Positions 37,602 through 48,689 of a stretch of DNA of 64,000 nucleotides are shown one piece after another (position 1 is the first letter of the stretch; every line of letters begins with the position of its first letter). This DNA comes from Ceratothoa steindachneri (Eukaryota; Arthropoda; Malacostraca; Isopoda; Cymothoidae). Made by a program: the position numbers and the translations under genes. The notes below the pieces were generated by a model, which had not been told where the DNA came from, did no database searches, and saw nothing but the letters and a program-made list of their open reading frames with translations. The stretch spans positions 75,180,162 through 75,244,161 of the forward strand of contig OZ018320.1 of the NCBI GenBank assembly GCA_963969495.1, given 5' to 3'.

Positions 37602-37878
37602 TGTAGCGTACGAGAAGTGCAGGCGAGCTGCTCGAAAGCTTCGCTTGAATGAGTCTCTTTTTTGAGACTCAGGATGGCCGAGTGGATTCGCCGCTGGCTA
37701 ACAGTGGTCCAGCGACACAGGAAGCTGTTTCCAACTCGCCTATGCTATTATTTTTTTCTTCGCTCCTATTCCTAATCTTTTCTATCTACAATAATTCCAA
37801 CGACGAATCCACTCAGCCCTCCTGAATCTCAAAATAAGACTTATTTAAGCGGCTCGCCTGCACTTCTCGTACGCTACA
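37602..37878. mobile_element. 277-bp foldback element with tRNA-like box A in each arm
   Basis: Both ends read TGTAGCGTACGAGAAGTGCA inward and stay identical for 27 bp. Looser inverted similarity continues for about 100 bp. Each arm carries a box-A-like motif in opposite orientation: TGGCCGAGTGG at 37675-37685 and GGGCTGAGTGG on the minus strand at 37819-37809. CACC flanks both sides (37598-37601 and 37879-37882). It interrupts the LINE RT between motif A and motif B, so it is younger than that copy. Confidence 0.8.
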
Positions 37879-38441
37879 CACCCACCCGTATGTAGAATCG
37901 AGGATTTTACAGAAATTCAGATACAAAAATTGTGAGGTGTCCCCTGTCACCCATCGTGTAGAGAGTCTCCATGATATCGTATCGCCATGCGATATCATAT
38001 GCCTTTTTTAGGTCGAAAAATACCATGGCGTAGTACTGTCTACGAAGGTAGGCCTCGCAGATAGCATTATCCAGCAGGAGCAGAGCATCCAACGTGGAGT
38101 AAAACTTGTGGAAGCCCCATTGTGCGGAAGACAGGTGGCATCCGTTGTCTAGAAAAAATGACTAATATAACATTTGATCATTTCTCCTTCAACTTGAACA
38201 AGCAGGATGTTAAAGAAAATTGGTAGAAACTGGCCGAGATATAGTGATCTCTCCCCGGTTTGCTAAAAGAGAGCATAGTAGCCATTTTTCGGGAGTCGGG
38301 AACGATATCCTCTATCCAGATCATGTTGAACAGTTCTAACAGAAATGCCATGTCATGATCACCTAGATGTCTAAGCATGGCATACCGGACATCTTCCAGA
38401 CCAGGGGCGATGTGCGCGCATGAAATGAGAGCGCAACGCAA
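37813..38441 (-). pseudogene. LINE RT, N-terminal half
   Basis: Motifs in order: APGLEDVRYAMLRHL, then LFNMIWIEDIVPDSR, then FSKPGRDHYISASFYQFSLT (SYRPI-like) and SCLFKLKEK. A frame break follows, then MVFFDLKKAYDIAWRYDIME (motif A, with the LKKAYD and W typical of this clade) and MGDRGHLTIFVSEFL. It is split from motif B/C by the foldback element. Confidence 0.88.
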
Positions 38442-38520
38442 GTCATTTAAAGTAAACCTGTTGTTGAAAGGTTCTCCACCTTTGTAGGTAAAGTCAAGAC
38501 GGCGACCTTCAGTGCCTGAG

Positions 38521-39567
38521 GGCGTTCATTGAATGCTGTCAGAGCAGCATATCAGATAAAAAATGCGAAGAAAGTGGTCGCGAAAACCCCCGCCACGCAC
38601 GTGGGGTCCGAGATTGTGGTCCTGTTCTCCTGGAGAAAGGAGGGGTGTCGGAACATATAACTTCGGTCATAGAGACTACAATATAAATTCAAGTCATTTA
38701 CTAATAAGCCTTATTATAAATTATTGGTTTATTTTTCCACTATGGTAATTGTAGGTAGTAATTATCTGTCTCCATTTCATGTGTATGGTTAGCCAATTGA
38801 ATTTGTTTTGTCTGTGAGGATTATATTAGAGAAAATTCTCGCTATCTTTTTATTGTTCGCTTGAATTCAACCCCTGTATTTCACTGTAATTATCGCTCTC
38901 GCTGTAAAGACTGTGCTTTCGATCCAATTCTTCTCTTTCCTTGTTTCTTTGACATGAATACTGATTGCCAGTTTAGCGAGTGTTGAATATGTAATTTTGC
39001 GAAGTATCCTTAGGGTGTAAGTATTTGTACATATGTATATTATTTCATAGTACTGATTACCAGTGGCATGCAGTGAGTTTTGAATTAAAGATGAGGAAGC
39101 AATTTAAGTTTCACAAAAATAAATATGTTTATGGAAGTAAATATGTTGTTCATTAAAAATAAGTATAAAATTGTAAGCTACTGAGTTTGTTTAATGTTAT
39201 TTTTTTAATGTTATTTTTTTAAACCTTATTTAAATTTTAAAATAGCTTCTGTAACTGTGAACAACCAGCTAACCAAAATGTTCTATCATATTAGCCTACA
39301 TTGGATTTGCGAGTGCAACACTGTTTTGGATGACAGATATAGTTTGGGCGTAGGCCTACCTGTTTTAATAATAGTTTCTCTTTCATTATAAGTCTTTACA
39401 CTGAACTTCCTTTTTAATTCATTTCCAATAATGCAATCGCATTTTCTCTCAACTTTATTTGCATCCATTTTGTTTAAAGCTGGGTTATCACTTAAAAAAA
39501 TGAATAAACAATACATCACACTTATCTAAGCACCGCCTCAGGGCTACTGATCTCAAAGATACGAAGG
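38521..39567. other. No gene seen
   Basis: AT-rich spacer between the LINE and solo LTR 2. The frame at 39286-39519 (-) has no recognisable motif. Confidence 0.4.
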
Positions 39568-39572
39568 GTAAC

Positions 39573-40658
39573 TGTCATGCTATGACATTACATTATATCA
39601 ATACCATATTATATCTATGGGGGAGGAACCAATAACTTAAAGGCGAACCGACAAGGAACGGGACGCCACGAGTTTCGACGCGCGGAACAACGAGATAAGA
39701 GTGCAACGAGGTCAGGTAAAATTTGGGCAATGGCAAAGCTCAAGGTTATTTAAAGAGGCAAGTACAAAAATATAATTTTATTTACATAAAAATAAGATAC
39801 TTAAGGGGCAAAATTACATCAGAGAATTAATGGGCAAAATTACACCAGAGAATTAATGGGCAAAATTACATCGGTAAACGAGGGGGGAATTATAGTTATG
39901 CATCAGACTCTGAAGTTAAAATTTAATATATTACAGAAGGAGACTATTCAAAAGGGAAGGATTAACTCAAATGGGTTACTGAAGAGGGAGAGGGATGGCT
40001 TACGGAGGATTCCGGGTGAGACGTCAGGGTAAGGCTTCACGGATGTCTTCTGCACGTGAGGCGAGGGCGCTCAAAACTTCTAAGCGGGAGCTTAAAGTGA
40101 TGACGGTTCGCCAAAAAGGCGGGGGGGGGGGGCGGTAACGTCCGGTCCAGAGGAGAGTATTTGTGCCACCCGAAAACGAGGGGCGAAAGAGGAGGGCTTC
40201 GACAGGAGTTGATGAGTGGAGTCGGAAAAATCGCTCGGTAGCCATCGTCAAATGGAATTACCTCACTGGCTGGGGCTAATTCCAACACACAAAAAGTTCA
40301 GCCGTCACTTTGCTTTGTGGTTAGCACCTGACTTGGAACTAAGGGAATCTTCTTGGGTCCGGGCGAGACTCCTCAACTCTGTGTCTCCCACATGGAAGAT
40401 GAGCCCTATATATATGCGAGGCTCCCTCCGCGGGGGCGGGGGAAACAGCGCTACTCTCGATTGGCCTCGAATCTTCACGCCGAGGTGGTTCTAACCCACG
40501 TAAAGGTGATCCGTGGTGGATGCGGTTCGAGGCTACCGCTTGTGGAAGGGGGAAGGGGGACGCATTACCCATTTAAGCCTAACCAACTTCTAGAATCTTC
40601 TCCAGCGCAAGGACATCACTTCGTGCTGGAAATAAATTCCACGTGGAATTCCCCCATA
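39573..40658 (+). repeat. Solo LTR 2
   Basis: Aligned to solo LTR 1, it starts TGTCATGCTATGAC and ends GAATTCCCCCATA (terminal CA changed to TA). Flanks are GTAAC (39568-39572) and GTGAC (40659-40663), a 5-bp target duplication with one mismatch. It has a TATA-like CTATATATATG at 40406-40416 and three ~26-bp units with AGAGAATTAATGGGCAAAAT (39790-39880), where copy 1 has two. No coding sequence. Confidence 0.82.
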
Positions 40659-40663
40659 GTGAC

Positions 40664-41560
40664 TATGGTAGGCCCGCCAGAACCCTAGAATTATTACCAA
40701 ATTCCTTAAGATATAAGAGCTTAACCATACGAGGATTTTTGCTATTTAGCTGCTTTCTTTCTCAGAACCAGTAGTTAAATACAACCTAAAAAATATTTAA
40801 GCTTCAGAACATAATAATAGTTTCGTCAATGTGTCTTAGATATTTTGTTGCATTTTCCTAGATTCTGGCAACTCGGAGGGTTGTCAGATGCAAGCTGATA
40901 ACTGCAAAGCTAAATTTGCTTCCTTTTCCATATACAAATAGGTTATTTTTTCTTAATTCTAACACAGCATTGAAATATAGATAAAAATCATAAAACTCTA
41001 ATGATTATATTTTTGCTAAGAAAACCAAAACATCTTTTAAACTGTTCATTCCAAAGCACCAAAAAGCAGAACTATTATTGAAATTAGGAGAAAAAAAAGA
41101 GTAGAAATCTCGACGAAAAGAATGCATTTATCCAATTGCAGTCGTGCTCATTAGGGTCTAACACCTGTTTGATTGAAAGTGAACTGTATCTTATACACTG
41201 TACAAGTATAGGCAAGCAAAAATGTGAGAACAAAATTGATTATTCTGTCATATTAATTGTTGGGGTGTAATTTCTTCTCTTCTTCTTAAATAGGAGAAGC
41301 ATTGCTTCCCTTGCTTCCATTTACTGCACGACACTGGTGATTACACTTTTTCATTTCCAACCCCGTAGTGTTGCTATTCAAAGTTTTAAGACAGAAATCT
41401 GTTTGCTCGGTGAGTACAATGAGGTCAATTATTCTAAGACAACTTATTTACAGAGGATTCCTGTGAGAACTTGCCTTGAATCCTTTTGACTCGCTTCCGC
41501 ACCTCTTCAAGAGGGATCTTCCCGTTAAGAGAAGACTACATAAATACATCACCGTGCCAC
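40664..41560. other. No gene seen
   Basis: AT-rich spacer. No motif recognised on either strand. Confidence 0.4.
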
Positions 41561-41830
41561 TTACGGGTGAGGCGCTCGAGAAAGATCAAGTCGTTATTAA
41601 GGAGTGAACTGTGAGGCAGGCGAGAAAGATCAGCCATTTTATAGGAATGAACTATGAGGCACTCGAAAAGATCAGTTCTTTCAAACTAGTGAACTGTGAG
41701 GCGGGGGACAATATCAGGCCATTTAAAGGTAAGAAGCGTGAAGCGGGGGAGAAAGTTCAGAAGTTTTAATGGCATGAACAAACTGTGAGTCCCCTCGAAA
41801 AGATAAGGCTTTTTAATATGTTTTAATTTT
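41560..41830 (+). repeat. Minisatellite family M50, array 2
   Basis: About five degenerate units with GAACTGTGAGGC.GGCGAGAA and AAGATCAG..(C)TTTTA, in the same orientation as the array at 35.34-35.65 kb, 6 kb away. Confidence 0.88.
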
Positions 41831-42204
41831 GTACTCGTAAAAGCATAAAACCTTTTGAATGGCAACAGTTGGTGATAACTTTGTGCAATTTGAAACCTAC
41901 ACAACCCACTTTCGACCAGATATCCGTCACGAGACGGCGTTCACGGCAATAAAGAGTAAAGATATAATGGATAAACAAATGTTTTTGTGAGAGTAACATC
42001 TCTACCAGGAACCTAAGCCGCAAAAATGATTCGCAATTCACCGTCTGTTAGATATAGAATTAGTGGGTTACTCCCTTGTCCAGTGGGACATTGTTTCGTG
42101 TCTTAGCTTTGTTTTGTGGGGTTTTAATGTACCTTTAGACGAGGCTATATTTTTTAGAATTACGGCTCCTATAATCATGGTGGCAGTTGCCAGATCGGTG
42201 CCTT
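41831..42204. other. No gene seen
   Basis: Spacer between the M50 array and R1 copy c, without recognisable motif. Confidence 0.35.
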
Positions 42205-42645
42205 AAAAAACAGGGTCAACAGACCTAAGTCGCGTGCCTTCAATTATTCTGACTAAAGACCTTATGACCACATTAACTCACGATCTTCTAAACTTTCAAT
42301 AATTCCCAGGCTAACTTGGGAAGACCTTGGCAATTATATCATTTGAAAGAGAATGTAAAAATGATATAAAGAGTTTCAAATTTCGTTAGAAATGGCCAAA
42401 TAGTTATGAAATTATTGGCAAATAATTCCCGGGCTAAACTAGCGAGGACCTTAACAATTATATTACTCGAAAGAGAATGTAAAACAACATAAGGATACAA
42501 ATTTTGTTAGAATCAGCCGAATAGTTACGATGTTATTGACAAAAAACTCGTTGGAAAGTAAAATGGTTACCATCCGATCGACCGACCGATCGACCTACGG
42601 ATAGACATAGTAACTTATAGAGAGTCGCGTGCGCGGCTAAAAATA
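42205..42645 (-). repeat. Dispersed repeat family R1, copy c (two internal units)
   Basis: Reverse orientation relative to copies a and b. Two units each contain AATTATAT.A, then GAAAGAGAATGTAAAA and GCC.AATAGTTA. The end carries GACCGACCG and GAGTCGCGTGCGCGGCTAAA. Confidence 0.82.
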
Positions 42646-43790
42646 ATGCTTTAGTGATGTTAAGCCACGTTGGGCGGGGTTAGTTGCCAGAAAAAGTTCG
42701 ATTCTGGTCAACTTTCTGATATTTGCCATATATATGTCTTAGTAACTCGTGGTTAAGGTGACACTTTCAACTCTAGGGTTTATACCAATATATTAGCAAC
42801 AGACATCCGCATTGTCAGGGGAGAGTCTTTACTGGTTTTTTAAGGGTTTTTATAGTTGGGAATATTCGGATTGATTGTTTGGGAAAATGTTTAATTTCTT
42901 TTCGAGAGATGCTTTGAGACAGCGTAAGCCCCAAATTTTCTCTTTAGTTAGTAAGTACAGTTGTATGAAGGGATTAAATTAACTATTTGAATATTTGCAA
43001 ATAAATGTGTCAACAGTTGGATAAAAAGAATGAATTTGAAAACAGCGTGCAGGTTGCAGTCTGAAAGGAATTTTGAAAGATTTAAAAGTACCTACCAAAG
43101 AGCAAAGGTTCCCTGTATCGTAAAAAATATTTGACAATAAATGGATACACCACGACTAAACAATGAAACAAAAACTTTCTTGATTCCTGTAATGAAACTA
43201 AACTAACTTGCCGTTAATGCACAAACACACAACATTAAAATATATACTCAAGTGACAGGAAGTCTACTGTAAAAGTTGAGATGGCATTACTAAGGAAAAT
43301 GAAGGCTATTAAAATGCAACGCTCCTTTCAGATTTGGTCGCAAAGGAATCTCTTGGCTCTCTGATTTTCTGAAAGTGTAACGACAGAGAGGTCCCCACAG
43401 ACACCCACCAGATGCAAGAGACCCAAGATTGAAAGAACATCTCTCTGATCCTACGCTTCAAAATGCGCACTCACGCCCTCCTAACACCCACATCATTCTC
43501 CCAGCCCCATGTACACGGGGAATCATAAAAGTGGCTCACGAACGCTAAAAGGGACCTGTGGAAGACAGTCGTATCTGTAGCCAATTACGGTAATAACAAA
43601 TAGTCAATTCCTGCGATTAAATTCGGTCGACAGACAAAGAAGGTCATACAGTCAAGGAAAGGCCAGATAAACGATGGAATGGCATATATAGGGAAGCATA
43701 TTAGGTACACGAAGAAAATGCAAGGGGAAAATCCACAGGCTGATAATATTTTTCTTACAAAAATGATGCCTCGAAGAGTGTGGCTGGGAG
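42646..43790. other. No gene seen
   Basis: Mixed spacer. The minus-strand frame at 43585-43812 is hydrophobic but shows no family motif, and I do not call it. Confidence 0.35.
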
Positions 43791-43809
43791 ACGAAACCTT
43801 GATCAAAAA

Positions 43810-43960
43810 CAAACCAACTCTAAAAAAGACTGGTTAAAAGGCTTGCAAACAGAAATGAGGTATTGGAAGACGATGAACTGAAGGTTTTTATTGGATTAAT
43901 TTCACTTCCAAAATATCAGAGTATATTCGTGGTTAACACACGGGTAACACCATCTGCCTG
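43810..43960 (+). pseudogene. Possible piggyBac-like transposase scrap
   Basis: A short plus-strand frame reads NRNEVLEDDELKVFIGLISL and then PKYQSIF. The ELK.FIGL block is reminiscent of the start of piggyBac transposase domains, but no second motif supports it and the scrap is only about 40 residues. Confidence 0.2.
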
Positions 43961-44519
43961 CTTCTGCACAAAATCGATCCCCCAAACTGTCTGAACTTTT
44001 CCGGCACCAGATATAAAGCTATTTAGAGCCCTATTTAACCGTGGTGATACCTTCATTCGTCGAAGGTTTTATCTCAGCCATGTTTCTTGCCTAATTACGG
44101 TTTTTTATTTTTTACCAATGACTGTAGATCAGGATCTGATATTATCAAGGCGGTTTTTTGTTCTCTCAAATTAATGAAAAGTGTTTCCTTAAAAATAAAT
44201 ATGAATTTTTACGGCTTTCAATGGTCAAATTTAAACCTTCTAAGCTTAAATATTTTTAATTTGGTTGTATTATTTACTCGCAGGGGAATTTGTTTTGGGA
44301 CCTAACACCAGTATATCAGATTGGTATAGTAATCCTTAAATATGAAATAACATTAGGTTGTTTCGAATGTCAAATTACTAGAGGGTTAATGCCTGGATTA
44401 ATTGTTACAAGAACTATCAAACTGTTTGATGTTTAATAAGTTCGAAACGCAACCATCCTGTTCGTATTCACCCATTCACTCGTAACTTGCAAGAATTAGA
44501 AAGAATGATTTATCCGGGT
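43961..44519. other. No gene seen
   Basis: AT-rich sequence. The frame at 44087-44305 shows no recognisable motif. Confidence 0.35.
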
Positions 44520-44873
44520 ATTCCTCCGAACCAATTGTATTATTTACCTGATCCGAGTCAGGTAATAAACCTCTTTAATTCCTTGGATTTGCCCCTTTGC
44601 TGACACCGAATGTGTCCGTTATTTATTTGATCACTTGTCTCACATAACCCTCTTTTGTCTATATATTTAATATTTCTATTTTTTGTTATTAAATTTTATT
44701 TTTGTTACATCCTTTAAATAACCCTGAACGACTATGGGCCATAATTAACCTTTAAGCAAATCCACACTCACTTATTTTTAATAATTATTATCCACACACT
44801 CGGGGACGAATTTCTCCCTATTCGCATTATCCCCTCCCCAACTGGTGGGACCAAGCCATTAGCGTGCCATTGG
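44520..44873 (-). repeat. Inverted fragment of LTR type B
   Basis: The reverse complement of this stretch matches 49757-50140 almost throughout, apart from an indel of about 30 bp (for example CCGAGTGTGTGG, GGCCCATAGTCGTTCAGGGT and ACAATTGGTTCGG). It stops where the other copy has its (TA)n tract. It therefore lies opposite to the LTR after the integrase-first element and is not that element's own 5' LTR. Confidence 0.88.
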
Positions 44874-44910
44874 AAAGGACGTATTAAGGGAAATTCATTT
44901 CATTTTCTTG

Positions 44911-44947
44911 ATACAACGTTTCGGGTGAACTTTTCACCCATCTTCGG
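44911..44947 (-). ncRNA. Hammerhead-like hairpin of the PLE fragment
   Basis: Minus strand: CCGAAGA, one T, then GGGTGAA-AAG-TTCACCC (perfect 7-bp stem, 44939-44923), then GAAACGTTGTATC. This mirrors the hammerhead core order (CUGANGA, stem II, GAA, short stem III AC/GT, cleavage after GTA), with C for U at core position 4. The closing stem I is only partial. Confidence 0.35.
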
Positions 44948-45222
44948 GTACTGAAAAATACAATTCGTGGAGTAGACAAACCATTTAAGTTAGATTTTAA
45001 TAGATAATCAAAATGATGAATTTATGGAAAGTATTTAATATTTATTAATTGATATTTTTGGATTATTATGTTGAGGGTTAAAAAAAATTAACGATTGAGG
45101 AAACACTGGAAACACATCGAGATAAACTAACCTTAAACAATCAACCGTTAGAGGATAACTGGGGAGAAAGGGCGAGGAGCGTAAGAAGAAAGAGAAGGTT
45201 AGGAGGTTGGTAATATTTTTGT

Positions 45223-45570
45223 TTAGAGTAGAAGTAGTGGGTGAGAAGACGAATCGGAATTTAAGGAAGGAGAAAGGTATTTAATATACATGGATTCAAG
45301 AATCCTTAATGATATGGGATCAGGGGTGGTTTTTAAGATTTTAAAATCGTCCGTTGTGATTTCCGTTTTACACTTAATAGAGTGAAGCCTAACAGGCGAG
45401 AATTCTTTCGTAGAGATAACCTTTCCTGTCCTGTGGCTAACACCCAAATGCGAACAGAACCTCATAAATAAACTTATAAATAACGGAGTTAGGAGTTTAC
45501 CTGCCCCAATTGTAAACTGGGGAAAAACATAAGCAGTACAGTGCGCTCGCTGAGGGCGAGGTTCTGTCAA
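45223..45570 (-). pseudogene. PLE endonuclease C-terminus
   Basis: RFCSHLGVSHRTGKVISTKE is followed by FSPVRLHSIKCKTEITTDDF, then KILKTTPDPISLRILESMYI and LNSDSSSHPLLLL. The SHLG.S.RTG and IRLHS..C.T...DF.IL patches with the ILES.YI..L.P.LN ending are those of one PLE subfamily. The Y-G catalytic start is missing. Confidence 0.78.
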
Positions 45571-45579
45571 AATTTTGAC

Positions 45580-46110
45580 ATGCCCGAATCCAACAAGGTC
45601 AGACCTGTCAATTCGCGTACACCCTCCAGCGAAATTTTAATTTTTGGTTAGACGCTTCTAAACTTATCCACGATTATGAGTCTTTAGCTGACTTTATCCT
45701 TAAGGATCAGTTATTGCCCCCAGAAATTCCCGCATTTGTCAAGGATCTTAGGTCCTACACCTTCAAGGAGTGCATTGAAGAGGCGGATGTCTACGAGGCA
45801 AGCGATAACCTCTATCCAAAGGACAATATGAAGACTGCCCCTCCATCTCCCAAGTCCAAGATTAAAACCTCACGATTCCCTCCACGTAACGCCCCTAAAT
45901 TCGTTAAGGTATCGGGCCCCTCTAAACCCAGAAGTTTTTCCCCATCGGAACCGAGAGATACAAACTTCTTATTCCCTATTCCCCTGCGTCGTCATTCGCC
46001 AGGAGACCGATAATTTCTTTTACATGCGGATTGGAAGGTCATGTGCGTTCAAACTGTCCCCAGAATTCCCAGCTCCGGAATAACTCCGCTCTCCAAGTCC
46101 CTCAACTAAG
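45580..46110 (+). pseudogene. Gag C-terminal part with zinc knuckle
   Basis: The capsid end reads DYESLADFILKDQLLPPEIP, then FKECIEEADVYEAS, like the SCAN-like capsid end of Gypsy gag (L..LI..EQ....P.E...FV.D....T..E....AD.YE). A Pro/Ser/Lys-rich linker follows. After a frameshift comes SFTCGLEGHVRSNC (about 46016-46057), a CCHC knuckle whose first Cys is Ser. The knuckle would bind element RNA. The N-terminus is missing. Confidence 0.75.
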
Positions 46111-46194
46111 CGCTGCTCCTGCTCCCCCATCATCTCGCTCTGAAACCCCCCCTCCTCTCTCGCTGTCCAGCCCCTCCCCCCCCCCCGGACATTA

Positions 46195-46500
46195 GGTCAA
46201 TTTTTCTTTGATAAAAGCTCACCCGGAGGCATAAAATTTGAAAACGGAGTCGTAAATGGATGCCGAGTATCCACTCTAGTTCGCGATACAGGGTGCACGT
46301 GTATCGCATTGTCAAAGGAATTACTTCCCCCGGTGGGCCCTGACCACAAAAGGTTTGCAGTAGTCCACGACTGCCTGGGACACGCGAACCGCTTCTCCAT
46401 TGTGAAGCGCTACCTTGAGTGCTAATAATTCACCGGCTGGGCTGAAGTCGTTTCAGCCCCTATTAAGTTTTGCTCAGTCTTGATCGGACAGTGTGTCCAA
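46195..46500 (+). pseudogene. Retroviral-type aspartic protease
   Basis: VVNGCRVSTLVRDTGCTCIA contains the catalytic Asp-Thr-Gly (46285-46293), followed by LSKELLPPVGP. Further on, in another frame, SAPIKFCSVLIGQCVQVSP resembles the second half of this protease type. It would mature the gag-pol product. Frame changes near 46.42 kb and a stop before the integrase interrupt it. Confidence 0.7.
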
Positions 46501-46589
46501 GTGTCCCCCAACCCTGTGGCTCAGCCCGTTGTTACGCAGTCCCAGGCAAACAGAGAATCACAGACATAAGCTCACCTTGAAGCCCCCTG

Positions 46590-47860
46590 CGAAGCTGAGT
46601 TTAGCAGCGTCAGGAGCGAAGAATTCGCTCGAGCGCAGAAGGAGTGCGAAACCCTCCTTCCCCTGTGTGATAAAGCTCGGAGCCACGAGCAAAATTCTTC
46701 CCGCGGCCACAAAACGGTTTCTTAGATCATAAAAGAAGGTCATTGGTACCGAGCCTGCTCGGATGGTAATAACACCGAGGCTCATTCGCTGTGCGTCCTA
46801 CGCTCACACGTCCCGCTCGTTCTTAAGATCGCACACGATAGTGTGTTTTCGGGTTACTTCAGCCATAACAAGACTGCGCAGAGGGTATACAGGTATTTCT
46901 TTTGGCCGGGTGCTGCCGTTAACATTCCGGAATACTGCCAGTCTTGCGACATATGCCAAAAAACCCTTCAGAAGGGACCAATAATCTCAGAGCTCTTCTC
47001 TCGCGTGGCCATTGACCTCATTGGCCCCATTCACCTCCCCTTCTAACGATGGGCATAGTTATGTCCTCATCTTTGTGAAATTACAATGCGCTTACCCGAA
47101 GCGTGTCTTTGAAGCGTGCTGACAGTCTTACCTGGGCCGAGACCCTCATAGCTATTTTCCCTCGGTTAGCCATACCGACATAGGTAGGCAATTTACCCCC
47201 GAGTTAATGGAGTATGTATGGAAGCTGTTAATGGTAAAGCCACTATTCACTACCCCCTTTTCACCCCGCCGGAAATGAAATTTGCGAGAAACTAAATGAG
47301 ACCCTAAAGTCTATACTGAAGAAATTATGCGCTGATCAACCCCGAAAGCGGCATTGCTATTTACCGGTATCATTTTTTGCATATGGGGAAATTCCCCATC
47401 GTACACTGGGATTTTCCCCCTTCGCGCTACTCTACGGGAGCAATGTACGCGGTCCCCTTAGTATTCTCAATTAATTATTTGCTAACCCACGGCTCCACAG
47501 GGAGATTCAATCTTCTTATTCCTATTTTCTGGATCTGCGACGAAGAATGGAAACGTGTGTAGACATCGCTTACCAGAACGCGGACCTTAATTTGGAAAAA
47601 ATATAGGACCTATTTCTATATCAAATCAAGGGAGAGGAGGTTTAAGCCCGGCGACAAAGTTCTGTCGCTGTTGCCCACCGAGAGAAACAAGCTTCTTAGC
47701 CAGTGGAAGGGCCCCTTCCCAGTTCTCGAGGCTTGTGAACCTGTGGACTACCTCATCAGAACGCCTACAAGAGACAAGAGAGAAACTATTCCATGTCAAT
47801 ATGTTAAAACTGTACCACCGCCATGCGTGTATAAATAACATAGTGACCCTCGACAAAGAA
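46590..47860 (+). pseudogene. Integrase, located before RT
   Basis: Reading across frames: EFARAQKECETLLPLCD, then VLKIAHDSVFSGYFSHNKTA, RYFFWPGAAVNIPEYCQSCD and ICQK, i.e. the HHCC zinc domain (46834-46960), then ELFSRVAIDLIGP, the first catalytic Asp. The middle core is eroded. RTLGFSPFALLYGSNVRGPL (47.4 kb) is the late core and FKPGDKVLSLLPTER with QWKGPFPVLEA the GPY/F-like tail, ending HVNMLKLYHRHA. Late-core residues VRGPL are, from memory, those of Gmr1-type integrases. Confidence 0.85.
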
Positions 47861-48660
47861 TCAGCTATGGGGACTGATTACCCCATGGACTCCCTTAATG
47901 TAATACAAGTCGTCTGCGTGGAACAGGATAAGGATTATCCTCTCCCTACCTTGTCCGACGCCTTAGAATTACCACCCACTGGATTAAATATTGACACACG
48001 GCTGACTCCCGAACAAAATAGTCAGCTGCATCACCTTTTAAATAACTTTGAAGACGTAATATCCGAAGTCCCCGGTTGTGCTACCCAATTTGAGCATGAC
48101 ATTACTCTTACCACCCAAGAGCCCATCTATTCGAAGCCGTATCCTCTCCTATTCACTTGAGGCAAGCGTTTGATTCGGAGGTTTAGAACTTGCTGAAGCT
48201 TAATATCATCGATCCTTCCAATTCTAGTTACTGCCCTGCTATCGTGATGGTACGGAAGCCTGATCTTACGTACCGTATGTGCGTCGATTTTTGCAAGCTA
48301 AATTCCTTGACTGTCTTCGATGCTGAACCCATTCCTCTAATTGACCAAATCCTCCATCTCTTTGAAGGAGCAAAATTTATCTCCGAGCTAGACCTTCGCA
48401 CGGCCTTTACCAAATTCTCATTCGGAAGATCGTACGAAAATATGTATACGACATTCTCGACCGATAAAGGCTTATGCAGTTCCGTCGACTCACCTTGGAT
48501 TAGTAACGGCCTGCAGTAAAAATAATAAGATGATGCGTGGAATCCTAAGTGGGTTGTCAAACGCCACCTTTTATTTCGACAACATATACGTTGCCACCAG
48601 CAATTGGGACCAGCATTTAGTCTCCCTCCAAGCACTGTTAAGTAGGCTACGCGAGCATGG
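47730..48660 (+). pseudogene. Reverse transcriptase of the Gmr1-like element
   Basis: The integrase tail continues in frame into the RT leader: LTPEQNSQLHHLLNNFEDVI, then DITLTTQEPIYSKPYP. After a stop come LNIIDPSNSSYCPAIVMVRK and YRMCVDFCKLNSLTVFDAEP, then ISELDLRTAFTKFSFG (motif A, LDLRTAF). A further break leads to ATFYFDNIYVATSNWDQHL, motif C as YFDN where YxDD is needed (48572-48583). The strand-synthesis site is therefore destroyed. KCYF (48.69 kb) joins VPNFATLAAPL directly: roughly 45 residues are deleted there. Confidence 0.88.
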
Positions 48661-48689
48661 CCTCGCGATTGGCCCCAACAAGTGCTACT

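Larger units (their letters stand above)
35930..38520 (-). mobile_element. Jockey-like LINE with RNase H-like region, minus strand, degenerate
   Basis: On the minus strand the domains run RT fingers (38.44 kb), motif A (38.0 kb), motif C (37.5 kb), post-RT connector (37.1-36.85 kb), RNase H (36.65-36.3 kb) and a terminal block HILVECPSL (about 36.0 kb). The endonuclease half is missing. Frameshifts and a 277-bp foldback insertion (37602-37878) break it. It belongs to the arthropod lineage that carries RNase H after RT. Confidence 0.85.
44880..45570 (-). mobile_element. PLE 3' fragment on the minus strand
   Basis: The minus strand encodes the end of a PLE endonuclease followed by a 3' region with a hammerhead-like hairpin. 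It separates the inverted LTR fragment from the gag of the integrase-first element and probably replaced that element's 5' end. Confidence 0.75.
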
